From: Accumulibacter sp.
GTDB lineage: Bacteria; Pseudomonadota; Gammaproteobacteria; Burkholderiales; Rhodocyclaceae
Assembly: GCA_024235715.1 (NCBI GenBank)
Contig: JACKLW010000009.1
Location: 62,001-126,000, forward strand
Direction of reading: 5' to 3'
DNA: 64,000 bases
The notes under the pieces were generated by a model. It did no database searches and was not told the DNA's origin. It saw only the letters and a program-made list of their open reading frames with translations. Shown one piece after another: positions 20,601-28,910 of this stretch. The position numbers and the translations under genes are program-made. Position 1 is the first letter of the stretch; each line of letters begins with the position of its first letter.

Positions 20601-21068
20601 TCAGCCCTCGTTGCCGTACGGATCCGGATAGCCGAGGTCGGCCAGGATGCTGCGCTCATGCTCCTCCATCTCGCTTGCCTGTTCCTCGCCGGCTTCATGA
20701 TCGTAGCCTCGCAGGTGCAGCATGCCATGGACTACCAGATGTGCGTAATGCGCGTCCAGCGACTTGCCCTGTTCGGCTGCCTCGCGGGCAACGACCGGCG
20801 CGCACAGCACCAGGTCGCCGCAGAGCTGCGGCTGCTGCGCGTAGGGGAAGGAGAGGACATTGGTCGCATCGTCCTTGCTGCGGTACTCGCGGTTCAGCCG
20901 CCGCCCCTCGTCGGCCGCGACGAAGCGCACCGTCACCCGCCCGTCCTGCTGCTCGTTGTCTGCCAGCGCGGCGCGCGCCCAGGCGCGGACACGCGGCTTT
21001 TTCGGCAGGTCCTGGCGTTCGCAGGCGTACTGCACGGCGATGTCGAGCAGCTCAGTCTTTTTCGGCAT
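20601..21068 (-). CDS. ybeY: Endoribonuclease YbeY
   Basis: A 155-residue single-domain metalloprotein. The zinc motif [11 protein letters not shown] is the exact H3XH5XH signature of YbeY. YbeY works in 16S rRNA 3' maturation and ribosome quality control. The frame is open to 21194, but the ATG at 21068 gives the normal family length and overlaps the end of ybeZ by 17 bp, a standard arrangement of these two genes. Confidence 0.95.
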   Translation of the reverse strand: MPKKTELLDIAVQYACERQDLPKKPRVRAWARAALADNEQQDGRVTVRFVAADEGRRLNREYRSKDDATNVLSFPYAQQPQLCGDLVLCAPVVAREAAEQGKSLDAHYAHLVVHGMLHLRGYDHEAGEEQASEMEEHERSILADLGYPDPYGNEG

Positions 21069-22083
21069 GGCGTCGGACCCTGGTCTTGGCTTCGAGCGCT
21101 TCCAGCGCCGCAGTGTGCGCTTCGTAGGCGGAGACGATGCGCGCCACCAGCGGATGGCGGACCACGTCTTCCTTGAGGAATTCGGTGAAGGCAATGCCGC
21201 GGACGTCCTGCAGGATCAGCCGCGCTTCCACCAGGCCGCTCTTCTGGCCGCGCTGCAGGTCGATCTGCGTGACGTCGCCGGTGACCACTGCCTTGGCGCC
21301 GATGCCGATACGCGTCAGGAACATCTTCATCTGTTCGGGAGTGGTGTTCTGCGCTTCGTCGAGGATGATGAAGGCGTGGTTCAGCGTTCGGCCACGCATG
21401 TACGCCAGCGGCGCGATCTCGATCGAGCCGCGCTCGAAGAGCTTGCCGACGCGCTCGAAGCCCATCAGGTCGTAGAGCGCATCATAGAGCGGTCGCAGAT
21501 AGGGATCGACCTTCTGGCTCAGGTCGCCGGGCAGGAAGCCCAGGCGTTCGCCGGCCTCGACTGCCGGGCGGGTGAGGACGATACGCTGCACCAGTTCGCG
21601 TTCGAAGGCGTCCACGGCCGAGGCGACGGCAAGGTAGGTCTTGCCGGTGCCGGCCGGGCCGGTGCCGAAGGTGATGTCGTGCTCCTGGATATGCTTGAGG
21701 TATTCTATCTGGCGCGGCGTGCGGCCGTGCAGTTCGCTCTTGCGGGTCATCAGTGCCGGCGAAACGCCGGCGCCGGACGATGTCTTGCGCAGCGGCCGGT
21801 TGACGATCTCGATCAGGCCGAGCTGTATTTCGTCGACCGACAGCGCCTCCCCGGCTTGCGCGTAGAACTGCTGCAGCGCTTCCGAGGCGCGCGTCGTCTG
21901 CGCGACGTCGCCACGCAAGGTGAAGCGCTCGCCGCGGCGGGCGATCGACACGTCGAGCGCCGTCTCGATCTGGCGCAGGTTTTCGTCGAGCGCACCGCAG
22001 AGGTTGGCGAGGTGCCTGTTGTTGACTGGCGACAGCAGCAATTCGATGGCACGGCTCTTGGCCGCTGGTGTCTTGACGTTCAT
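21052..22083 (-). CDS. ybeZ: PhoH-like ATPase YbeZ
   Basis: A 343-residue PhoH-family NTPase. Walker A is [12 protein letters not shown] (about residue 147) and Walker B is [14 protein letters not shown]. An N-terminal region of about 100 residues precedes the ATPase core, as in YbeZ and unlike short PhoH. YbeZ interacts functionally with YbeY in RNA metabolism. The ATG overlaps the miaB stop by 4 nt, so translation is coupled. Confidence 0.95.
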   Translation of the reverse strand: MNVKTPAAKSRAIELLLSPVNNRHLANLCGALDENLRQIETALDVSIARRGERFTLRGDVAQTTRASEALQQFYAQAGEALSVDEIQLGLIEIVNRPLRKTSSGAGVSPALMTRKSELHGRTPRQIEYLKHIQEHDITFGTGPAGTGKTYLAVASAVDAFERELVQRIVLTRPAVEAGERLGFLPGDLSQKVDPYLRPLYDALYDLMGFERVGKLFERGSIEIAPLAYMRGRTLNHAFIILDEAQNTTPEQMKMFLTRIGIGAKAVVTGDVTQIDLQRGQKSGLVEARLILQDVRGIAFTEFLKEDVVRHPLVARIVSAYEAHTAALEALEAKTRVRRHAEKD

Positions 22084-23456
22084 GCCGCCTCGGTGCCGTG
22101 CACGACAAGCTCGCCGCGCAGCGAGTGCGGCAGGGCGGCGCTGATGCGCACATCGACGAAACGATCGAGCAATTGCGAGCTGTCGGCACGATCGCTGGCA
22201 AAATTGACCACCCGGTTATTGTCGGTGCGCCCGGCCAGTTCGCTATCGTCCTTCTTCGACAGGCCTTCGACCAGCACCCTTTGCACGGTCCCGACCATGG
22301 CCACCGAGACCGCCTGCGCCAATCCGTCGATGCGCTGCTGCAGCCGCTGCAGGCGTTCGAGCTTGACCGCTTGCGGCGTGTCGTCGGCCAGGTCGGCGGC
22401 CGGTGTTCCCGGACGCGCGCTGTAGATGAACGAGAACGAGGCGTCGAAGCCGAGGTCGTCGATCAGCTGCATCGTCTTCTCGAAATCCTCGGCCGTCTCG
22501 CCGGGAAAACCGACGATGAAGTCGGACGACAGCGACAGGCCGGGGCGCGCCGCGCGCAGCTTGCGCACCAGACTCTTGTATTCGAGCGCCGTGTAGCCGC
22601 GCTTCATCGCCGCCAGGACGCGGTCGGAACCCGACTGCACCGGCAGATGCAGGTGCGACACCAGCTTGGGCACCCTGGCGTAAACCTCGATCAGGCGCTG
22701 GCTTACCTCGCGCGGGTGCGAGGTGGTGTAGCGGATGCGTTCGATGCCCGGGATCTCGGCGATGTATTCGATCAGCAACGCCAGGTCGGCCGCTTCGTCA
22801 CCGGGCTGCGCCTGGCCGTTGCCGGTCATCGCACCGCGGTAGGCGTTGACGTTCTGCCCGAGCAGGGTCACTTCCCTGACCCCCTGCGCGGCCAGCCCGG
22901 CCACTTCGGTCAGCACATCATCGAAGGGGCGCGAGACCTCTTCGCCGCGGGTGTAGGGAACGATGCAGAACGAGCAGAACTTGCTGCAGCCTTCCATGAT
23001 CGAGACGAAGGCGGTGGCACCGGCGACGCTCGCCGGCGGCAGATTGTCGAACTTCTCGATCTCGGGGAAGGAGATGTCGACCTGCGACTTGCCCAGGCGA
23101 CGCCGTTCGGCGATCAACTGCGGCAAGCGGTGCAGTGTCTGCGGTCCGAAAACGACGTCGACGTAGGGGGCGCGGGCGACGATCGCAGCGCCCTCCTGAC
23201 TGGCCACACAACCGCCGACGCCGATTACCAGGTTGGGGTTGTCGCGCTTCAGGAGGCGCACGCGACCGAGGTCGTGAAAAACGCGTTCCTGCGCCTTCTC
23301 GCGCACCGAGCAGGTGTTGAAGAGGATGATGTCGGCGTCCTCCGGGGTGTCGGTCTTGACGATTTCTTCGGATGCGGCGAGTACGTCGGCCATCTTGTCC
23401 GAGTCGTACTCGTTCATCTGGCACCCGAAGGTGCGGATGAACAGTTTCTTGGCCAT
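22080..23456 (-). CDS. miaB: tRNA-2-methylthio-N6-dimethylallyladenosine synthase
   Basis: A 458-residue radical-SAM methylthiotransferase acting on i6A37 of tRNAs. The N-terminal domain has three cluster cysteines ([22 protein letters not shown]). The radical-SAM motif is CSKFCSFC, and a TRAM domain closes the protein (about residues 390-455). The frame continues upstream to 23501, but the ATG at 23456 matches the usual N-terminus [12 protein letters not shown]. It is the first gene of the minus-strand operon leading to lnt. An 11-bp inverted repeat lies 50-80 bp upstream. Confidence 0.96.
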   Translation of the reverse strand: MAKKLFIRTFGCQMNEYDSDKMADVLAASEEIVKTDTPEDADIILFNTCSVREKAQERVFHDLGRVRLLKRDNPNLVIGVGGCVASQEGAAIVARAPYVDVVFGPQTLHRLPQLIAERRRLGKSQVDISFPEIEKFDNLPPASVAGATAFVSIMEGCSKFCSFCIVPYTRGEEVSRPFDDVLTEVAGLAAQGVREVTLLGQNVNAYRGAMTGNGQAQPGDEAADLALLIEYIAEIPGIERIRYTTSHPREVSQRLIEVYARVPKLVSHLHLPVQSGSDRVLAAMKRGYTALEYKSLVRKLRAARPGLSLSSDFIVGFPGETAEDFEKTMQLIDDLGFDASFSFIYSARPGTPAADLADDTPQAVKLERLQRLQQRIDGLAQAVSVAMVGTVQRVLVEGLSKKDDSELAGRTDNNRVVNFASDRADSSQLLDRFVDVRISAALPHSLRGELVVHGTEAA

Positions 23457-23505
23457 ATTCTGCTTACGTAATTTATCGTGCCAGTCGCGTCCGCGACTCA
23501 CGAAT

Positions 23506-23535
23506 CGCCCTTCTCCACGCTGCGGGAGAAGGGCG
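23506..23535. repeat. Perfect 11-bp inverted repeat upstream of miaB
   Basis: CGCCCTTCTCC (23506-23516) and GGAGAAGGGCG (23525-23535) flank an 8-nt loop. There is no T-run on either strand, so it does not look like an intrinsic terminator. It lies between the small hypothetical gene and miaB, and resembles REP-type palindromes scattered in proteobacterial genomes. Only one copy was seen in this window. Confidence 0.7.
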
Positions 23536-23590
23536 GGGGAAGAGGGGAACGGTCATGGCTGTCATGATCGGGGGGCGACATGCGTGACCG

Positions 23591-23947
23591 CTAGCGTGGG
23601 CGAGGGGCCGAGGCCTCGCTCGACGTCAGCATCCAGACGCGATGAATTGCGCCCGCGGCATTGGGGAGGTAGACGACGTCCACCGCGTTCTGAATCTGCA
23701 TCGGCATCACGATCAGGTTCTGCCGGCTGCGGAACTGTGCCGTCGGTGCGAGCCGCCACTGCTGGTCATCGATGATGACGTAGCCGTCGCCCCGCGGCGG
23801 CAGCAGCACGCCTCTCTTCGCTTTCGCGGGCAGCATGCGCGCCATCGTCGTCGGCTCATTGATCAGCTGCGGATCGGGCGCGGGCTCGAGTGCGGACTCG
23901 GCAATGCTGCTAAGAATCGTGTACAGGAGGGCGGCGGGGATATCCAT
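23591..23947 (-). CDS. Hypothetical protein, 118 residues
   Basis: A small protein with no recognised family. It starts MDIPAALLYTILSSIAES, has an acidic middle and a basic stretch (AKAKRGVLLPPRGDGYV), and ends in Ser/Arg-rich sequence. No signal peptide or membrane helix is obvious. The frame is open to 24010, but the ATG at 23947 was chosen because a good -10 box lies only 6 nt upstream, which would exclude the longer version from the transcript. No ribosome site precedes this ATG. It lies between tRNA-Gly (divergent) and miaB (same strand). Confidence 0.65.
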   Translation of the reverse strand: MDIPAALLYTILSSIAESALEPAPDPQLINEPTTMARMLPAKAKRGVLLPPRGDGYVIIDDQQWRLAPTAQFRSRQNLIVMPMQIQNAVDVVYLPNAAGAIHRVWMLTSSEASAPRPR

Positions 23948-23953
23948 CGGCGC

Positions 23954-23983
23954 ATTATAGACACGCTGACTGGCCGCTGTCAG
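23954..23983 (-). promoter_or_regulatory. Strong sigma-70-like promoter, possibly for a leaderless mRNA
   Basis: On the minus strand, CTGACA (23978-23983), an 18-bp spacer and a consensus TATAAT (23954-23959). The 6-nt discriminator GCGCCG then runs directly into the ATG at 23947, so the predicted transcription start is the A of the start codon. Confidence 0.55.
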
Positions 23984-23992
23984 CTTTCGCCG

Positions 23993-24022
23993 TTGTCGAC
24001 AGCAGCACAAGCGGCGTAGAAT
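23993..24022 (+). promoter_or_regulatory. tRNA-Gly promoter
   Basis: TTGTCG (23993-23998), an 18-bp spacer and TAGAAT (24017-24022), ending 10 bp before the mature tRNA 5' end. Its -35 box is only 9 bp from the -35 box of the divergent minus-strand promoter. Confidence 0.6.
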
Positions 24023-24032
24023 AGCGGCCTTC

Positions 24033-24106
24033 GCGGGCGTCGTATAATGGTAATACCCTAGCTTCCCAAGCTAGAGCCGAGGGTTCGATTCCCTTCGCCC
24101 GCTCCA
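24033..24106 (+). tRNA. tRNA-Gly (anticodon CCC)
   Basis: A complete 74-nt cloverleaf can be folded. The acceptor stem is GCGGGCG/CGCCCGC, with a D-arm GTAT/ATAC, an anticodon stem CTAGC/GCTAG with loop TTCCCAA (anticodon CCC), a T-arm with TTCGATT loop, discriminator T and an encoded CCA end. It decodes GGG. No copy of its 3' end was found downstream, so there is no sign of an integrated element using it as an attachment site. Confidence 0.97.
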
Positions 24107-24470
24107 CCTCCCGCCTGTCAGGCTGATTGCCTGGGCATTGGCCTTGAGGTCGGCAAGCCGCCTGGCAAGGTTGCTGCCAAGTCGTGCACAGGCGCACGGG
24201 AATCCGTGCTCTCTATCGCCGCCCCGGCGGCAGCTACGTTGTTCGCATTGTCGCGTTGCCCTCCCTCGCGTCTCCGGTTCGCCGTCGGCAAGTCGGAATC
24301 CACGTTTCCACCGGCCCGTGGGACTTGAACGCTGGCAAACTGACAGCCGTGCGGATAGGGTTCGGGTAGCGGAAGCACTTCATGACACTGGATGCGCACA
24401 AGGCGACCAGAAGCGTTGCCGGCCAATAGCTACCGTACTGCGCACCCATTTTCGGAAAGAAACTCGGCTT
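24107..24470. other. 364-bp stretch without a recognised gene between tRNA-Gly and gshA
   Basis: Short open frames exist on both strands, but none has a convincing start or family resemblance. No repeat of the tRNA 3' end and no transposase remnant could be recognised. The final part supplies the gshA ribosome site (GGAAAGAAA). Confidence 0.6.
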
Positions 24471-26033
24471 ATGTTGAAGTTCACCTGTTGCGACGAAATC
24501 CGGCAGTTTCGCTCGTCAGATCACGCGCAGAGCTTGCGTGGTATCACGCGAGGCTACGAGCGCGAATGCTTGCGCGTGGACGACGGCGGCCGTCTGGCCC
24601 AGACCCCTCACCCGCGGACGCTGGGCTCCAAACTCACCCACCCCTGGATTACCACCGACTACGCCGAAGCGCTGCTGGAATTCATCACCCCTCCGTCACA
24701 AGACCCGGCGTTCCCATTGGACTTCCTGCGCGACATCCACCGTTTCACGGTCCGGCAAATGCGGGAAGAAACCATGTGGGCGGGCTCGATGCCCTGCGTC
24801 GTGGGTGACGACAAGGATATCGCCATTGCCGACTACGGCAGTTCCAACTCGGCCATGATGAAGGTTGTCTATCGCGAAGGCCTCGGTCTTCGCTACGGGC
24901 GCCACATGCAAACGATTGCCGGGGCTCACTACAACTGGTCGCTGCCGGACGATTTCTGGGTGATCCTGAAAGGCTGCTGCTCTGGAACCGGCAGCATGCA
25001 GGACTTTGTCAGTGAGCGCTATTTTGGATTGATTCGCAATTTTCTGCGCTTTGGCTGGTTGATTCCCTACCTTTTTGGCGCGTCGCCGGCGATCTGCCAG
25101 TCATTCCTGCAAGGTCGCCGTGCAGACCTCCAGGAACTCGTTCCGGGCACCTTGTTCCGCCCCTACGCGACCAGTCTGCGCATGAGCGACCTCGGCTATC
25201 AGAACCGGGCGCAGGATCAGCTGCACGTCAGTTTCAATTCGCTGGCCGAGTACACCCAGGCACTGGAAACTGCGATTCGCACTCCCGATCCGTTCTACGA
25301 AGAACTGGGCGTGCGCGACGGCGACCACTGGAAGCAGCTCAACGCGAACCTGCTGCAAATCGAGAACGAATTCTATGCCGGCATCCGGCCCAAGCGCATT
25401 GGCAAAGCGGGCGAGCGCCCGGCGCTGGCCTTGAAGAAATACGGAGTCGAATACCTGGAGATACGCCTGTTTGACCTGAACCCGTTCGTGGACATCGGTA
25501 TTGCCCCAGAGCAAAGCACCTTCGCCGACATACTGTTGCTGATGTGCCTCTTTCGTCGGAGTCCGCCAATCACGGCTCGCGAGCAGGGAGAGAACGATGA
25601 AAACCTGGCGCGTATCGTCAACCGGGGCCGGCAGCCTGGCCTGAACCTGCTGGTGCACAACCGCGAACACCCGTTCCGACCCATTGCACACACCCTGTTC
25701 GACGAGATGCAGCCCTTTGCCGAGATGCTGGATGTGGCCTACGCTGGCAATGACTACACCAGCAGCCTGGCCAGCTTGCGCGCGCGAATCGATCACCCCG
25801 AGAGCACGCCGTCGGCTCAGGTGCTGGCGGCTGCGCGGGAGCACAACGGCTACTTCAAATACGCCATGGAGCAGTCCCGGCGACACCACGCGAACTTGCT
25901 GGCCCAGGCACTGGACGCGGCCACCCTGGCAAGGTTCGAGGAAAGCGTCAAAGCGTCCCTGGCCGAGCAACAGCGTTTGGAATCGCTGCCGCAGGGGCGT
26001 TTCGAGGACTACGTGGCGAGGTACTACGCCTGA
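24471..26033 (+). CDS. gshA: Glutamate-cysteine ligase, class I (E. coli type)
   Basis: A 520-residue enzyme that joins glutamate and cysteine in the first step of glutathione synthesis. It aligns in style and length with the E. coli class I enzyme: GITRGYERECLRV near the N-terminus, GSKLTHPWITTDYAEALLEF, SMPC, and HYNWSLP later. The open frame reaches upstream to 24138, but the ATG at 24471 fits the family N-terminus. Many betaproteobacteria are recalled to carry a different, shorter GshA type, so transfer is possible but not shown. Its product supports GloA in this window. Confidence 0.93.
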   Translation: MLKFTCCDEIRQFRSSDHAQSLRGITRGYERECLRVDDGGRLAQTPHPRTLGSKLTHPWITTDYAEALLEFITPPSQDPAFPLDFLRDIHRFTVRQMREETMWAGSMPCVVGDDKDIAIADYGSSNSAMMKVVYREGLGLRYGRHMQTIAGAHYNWSLPDDFWVILKGCCSGTGSMQDFVSERYFGLIRNFLRFGWLIPYLFGASPAICQSFLQGRRADLQELVPGTLFRPYATSLRMSDLGYQNRAQDQLHVSFNSLAEYTQALETAIRTPDPFYEELGVRDGDHWKQLNANLLQIENEFYAGIRPKRIGKAGERPALALKKYGVEYLEIRLFDLNPFVDIGIAPEQSTFADILLLMCLFRRSPPITAREQGENDENLARIVNRGRQPGLNLLVHNREHPFRPIAHTLFDEMQPFAEMLDVAYAGNDYTSSLASLRARIDHPESTPSAQVLAAAREHNGYFKYAMEQSRRHHANLLAQALDAATLARFEESVKASLAEQQRLESLPQGRFEDYVARYYA

Positions 26034-26360
26034 GGCTTGCGCCATTGGGAAGCTGCCATTGCTCATGCATCTTCTCGCCTGGGGGGGCGCGAGGATGCTG
26101 CCACCGAATGCGCTTGCGGCCCGGCGCGGGCCGGGCACCCGCGTGACGCTCGCGGTGCACCGGTTGCTCCCAGGCCGGAAGCGAATATTGCAGGCGGCGT
26201 CGGCCAGGCAGCCCGGGAGGTCAGTGTCGCAATGCTTCGGGCGCGGGGCTCTCCGTCATTTGGCGATTGACGTATCATATCCGCGCTGTTCTACTTTGCG
26301 GCAGCGAGGCTTGGCAGCGCGGTTTCGCTTTCATCACCCCGTACCCTCCAGGAGATAGAC
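26034..26360. other. 327-bp intergenic region upstream of the first duplicated cassette
   Basis: It holds no recognisable gene. A GC-rich hairpin (CGGCCCG, 3-nt loop, CGGGCCG; 26117-26133) lies 80-100 bp after gshA without a T-run. A TTGACG at 26267-26272 could be a -35 element, but no good -10 follows at the right distance. A ribosome site (CAGGAGA) precedes the next ATG. Confidence 0.5.
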
Positions 26361-27149
26361 ATGGCAACAAGAAAACTGGTGTTCAGCCTGCTGGCTCTGT
26401 CGCTCGTGGCGTCCGGCCTGAATGCGCAGACGGCAGCCACGGCGGTGACGGTGCCGGCGGGCGCCGCCCAGCAGGCGAACAATCCGGTCGATCCGGCGTC
26501 GATTCAGGCTCTCAAGGACATGGGCGCCCATCTGCAGACGCTCAAGCGATTCGAGGTGTTTACCGAACTGACAGGCGAACGCGTCCTCGAGGATGGCCAG
26601 AAGCTGCAGCACACGGCGACGGCGGAACTCGACGTCGAGCGCCCAAACAGGTTGCGCGCCCTCATGTCCAGTGCCCGCTCGGAGCGCGAACTGTTCTACG
26701 ACGGCAAGGTGGTGACTCTCTATGTGCCGGCGCAAAAATACTACTCGACTGTCGAGTTTTCAGAGAACCTCGGCGGCTTGATCGACAAACTGGAACAAAG
26801 ATATGGCGTCGAGATCCCCCTGTCCGACCTGTTCCTCTGGGGTACCGCGGCTGCTCCGCTCGACAGGATCGAGTCGGCAATGAATGCCGGGCAGGACTTC
26901 ATCGACGATGACCTCTGCGACCATTACGCCTTCCGCGAGGGCGATATCGACTGGCAGATCTGGATCACCACCGGCAGCAAGCCGCTGCCGCGCAAACTCG
27001 TGATCACCAGTCGCGCCGACAAGGCGCGTCCGCAATCGGTTTCCCTGATCGACTGGAACCTCAAGCCGACCTTCAAGGACTCGGTTTTCAGATTCAAGCC
27101 GCCCAAGGGTGCGACCGCAGTCGAACTGCACGCACTGGACAACAGATAA
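26361..27149 (+). CDS. Secreted DUF2092 protein, copy 1
   Basis: A 262-residue periplasmic protein with a signal peptide (cleavage near NAQ-TAAT, about residue 23). The body matches the DUF2092 pattern, which resembles a LolA/LolB-like half-barrel: ERELFYDGKVVTLYVP, then CDHYAFREGDIDWQIWI, PLPRKLVIT and FRFKPPKGA at the end. The biochemical role of the family is not known; a lipid or hydrophobic-ligand shuttle is a structural guess. It is 12 bp upstream of the Asn/Val-repeat gene, and the pair is repeated at 27978-29372. Confidence 0.85.
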   Translation: MATRKLVFSLLALSLVASGLNAQTAATAVTVPAGAAQQANNPVDPASIQALKDMGAHLQTLKRFEVFTELTGERVLEDGQKLQHTATAELDVERPNRLRALMSSARSERELFYDGKVVTLYVPAQKYYSTVEFSENLGGLIDKLEQRYGVEIPLSDLFLWGTAAAPLDRIESAMNAGQDFIDDDLCDHYAFREGDIDWQIWITTGSKPLPRKLVITSRADKARPQSVSLIDWNLKPTFKDSVFRFKPPKGATAVELHALDNR

Positions 27150-27161
27150 GGGAGTGCAGAG

Positions 27162-27656
27162 ATGAGAAAATCATTCAGAAGACTTTTCCTGGCGCCACTG
27201 ACAGTTCTCGTCCTGGCCAGCTTCGCCCTGGCCCCGATCGCCGAGGCCCGCGGCGGCGGGCGTGGCGGCGGTGGTCACGCCGGTGCCGGTGGCGGTGGCC
27301 ACCGGCAGGTCAACAACAGCCATCGCGACGTTCGCGCCAACAATGTGCGCAATACCAGCGTCAACCGGGTCAACAACCGAAACACCAACGTTAACGTCAA
27401 CCGGAATGTCAACGTTAACGCCAACCGTGGAGGGTGCTGCGGTGGCGGCTGGGATAACGACTACCATCCGGTCGCGACGGCAGCCGCAGTGACCGCAACG
27501 GTTGCCGTGACCGCTGCCGTCGTCGGCTCGATCGTGCGCACCGTGCCTGCAGGCTGCGTCCCGGTCAACTACGCGGGCATGGTCTATCAGCAGTGCGGCA
27601 CGACCTGGTATCAGCCGCAGGGCTCGCAGTACGTGGTCATTGATCCGCCGTATTGA
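27162..27656 (+). CDS. Secreted Asn/Val-repeat protein, copy 1
   Basis: A 164-residue exported protein. The signal peptide ends near AEA-RGGG (about residue 29). A Gly/His-rich segment is followed by a low-complexity region of repeated NVN and RN dipeptides (NTNVNVNRNVNVNANR, about residues 74-89). Next come a hydrophobic stretch (VTATVAVTAAVVGSIV) and a C-terminal module YQQCGTTWYQPQGSQYVVIDPP. The last module resembles small domains found at the ends of many uncharacterised secreted proteins. It is paired with DUF2092 copy 1 and paralogous to 28911-29372. Adhesion or matrix function is only a guess. Confidence 0.8.
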   Translation: MRKSFRRLFLAPLTVLVLASFALAPIAEARGGGRGGGGHAGAGGGGHRQVNNSHRDVRANNVRNTSVNRVNNRNTNVNVNRNVNVNANRGGCCGGGWDNDYHPVATAAAVTATVAVTAAVVGSIVRTVPAGCVPVNYAGMVYQQCGTTWYQPQGSQYVVIDPPY

Positions 27657-27977
27657 TTACGGGGGGGAGCGGGCCCGAGAGGTCTGCGCTTCGTATCGTC
27701 CGGCCGTGGAGGCGGGCAGGGCGGGACGGAGAACTGCGCGGGAAGCACGCCAGCGGGTACGCTGTCGTTGCGCGCGGGGTCATTGGATGGGTAAGGACGC
27801 ACTGTCGGGATGGCGGGGGAAGAGCGCAAGCTGGACTGTCGCCTGGCGAGACGGGGCAGCTTGTATGCTTGCTGCAATGGCAGGCGCCAGTCTCGCCCTG
27901 GCGATAGTGGCGCCGCGCTTTCTCCGCTCCCGTCGGCAAACTGTGTTCTTGCCTCGCCATTCAGGAGAACTGTGCTG
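27657..27977. other. 321-bp intergenic region between the two cassettes
   Basis: No gene is recognised. The region contains a structured inverted repeat at 27883-27914 and ends with an AGGAG ribosome site for copy 2 of the DUF2092 gene. It does not resemble the region upstream of copy 1 except at the ribosome site. Confidence 0.55.
27883..27914. repeat. Nested inverted repeat upstream of DUF2092 copy 2
   Basis: Outer arms GGCGCCA (27883-27889) and TGGCGCC (27908-27914) enclose inner arms TCGCC (27893-27897) and GGCGA (27900-27904). The result would be a two-part stem with a small internal loop. It lies 63 bp before the start codon and has no T-run. Confidence 0.55.
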
Positions 27978-28904
27978 ATGAAACACGAGCGTTTCCCGAT
28001 AGCACTGATCGTCGCTGCGCTGCTGCTGGTTCCTGGCTATGGTGCCGCGCAGACGGCCAGCCCAGCAGGAGGCGGTGTCACCGCAAGCAACGCCAGGACC
28101 GCAGCCGCCGTTGCCGCTGCGGTGGCCAAGGCGGATGCGGCTGATGCCGCCACAGCGCCGGCAACTCCCGCGACCGCGGCGACGGGTGCTGCTGCCGCGG
28201 CGCCGGTGGCCCCTGTGCAGCCGCCAGCGCCGGCCGTCGACCCCGAGGCTGCTGCCGCGCTCAAGCGCAGCAGTGAGTTCCTGCAGTCACTGAAGACCTT
28301 CAACGTGCGCGTCGAGTCGAGCACCGACGAGGTGCTCGATAACGGCCAGAAGGTCCAGTTTGGCTCGGTTGCCGATATCTCCGTGATCAAGCCGGACCAC
28401 CTGCGGGTGGACGTCGTTGACGACGAAAAGCAGCGCCAGTTCTATTACGACGGCCGGACGCTGACGCTGTACGCGAAAAAGCCGAACTACTATGCGTCGG
28501 TGAAGGCTCCCGATACGATCAGCAAGATGCTGGAATTCGCCGAGAGCAAATATGGACTGGAGTTGCCGCTGCTTGACCTGCTGGCACCGGAGGCCCTTGC
28601 GAAGAACGTCAAATCGGGAATCTCTCTGGGCACGGGCCGGGTCCGCGGCCTTCTCTGTGACCACTATGCCTTCCGCCAGGACGACGTCGATTGGCAGATC
28701 TGGATCCAGAAAGGCAAGACGCCGTTGCCGAGGAAGATCGTCATCACGACCAAGAACGAAGCCGCAGCACCGCAGCACGCGTCGGTGCTGAGCTGGAACC
28801 TGTCGCCCAGGCTGAGCAACAGTGCCTTCCGTTTCGTTCCGCCAAAGAGTGCCGGCAAGATCGTCTTTCGCGAGTTGGAGGACCAGACCGGCAATGAGAA
28901 ATGA
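27978..28904 (+). CDS. Secreted DUF2092 protein, copy 2
   Basis: A 308-residue paralogue of the protein at 26361-27149, longer because of an Ala/Pro-rich linker of about 70 residues after the signal peptide. Matching blocks are QFYYDGRTLTLYAKKPNYYA, CDHYAFRQDDVDWQIWI and PLPRKIVITTKN, then FRFVPPKSAG. Sequence divergence shows an old rather than recent duplication. The linker suggests a tethered or extended periplasmic position. The start at 27978 follows AGGAG with about 10 nt spacing. It is 6 bp from the second Asn/Val-repeat gene. Confidence 0.85.
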   Translation: MKHERFPIALIVAALLLVPGYGAAQTASPAGGGVTASNARTAAAVAAAVAKADAADAATAPATPATAATGAAAAAPVAPVQPPAPAVDPEAAAALKRSSEFLQSLKTFNVRVESSTDEVLDNGQKVQFGSVADISVIKPDHLRVDVVDDEKQRQFYYDGRTLTLYAKKPNYYASVKAPDTISKMLEFAESKYGLELPLLDLLAPEALAKNVKSGISLGTGRVRGLLCDHYAFRQDDVDWQIWIQKGKTPLPRKIVITTKNEAAAPQHASVLSWNLSPRLSNSAFRFVPPKSAGKIVFRELEDQTGNEK

Positions 28905-28910
28905 GGTGTA

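Noticed and set aside
24033-24106. tRNA-Gly as an integration site of a mobile element
   Set aside because: No direct repeat of the 3' end and no integrase or phage gene was found downstream.
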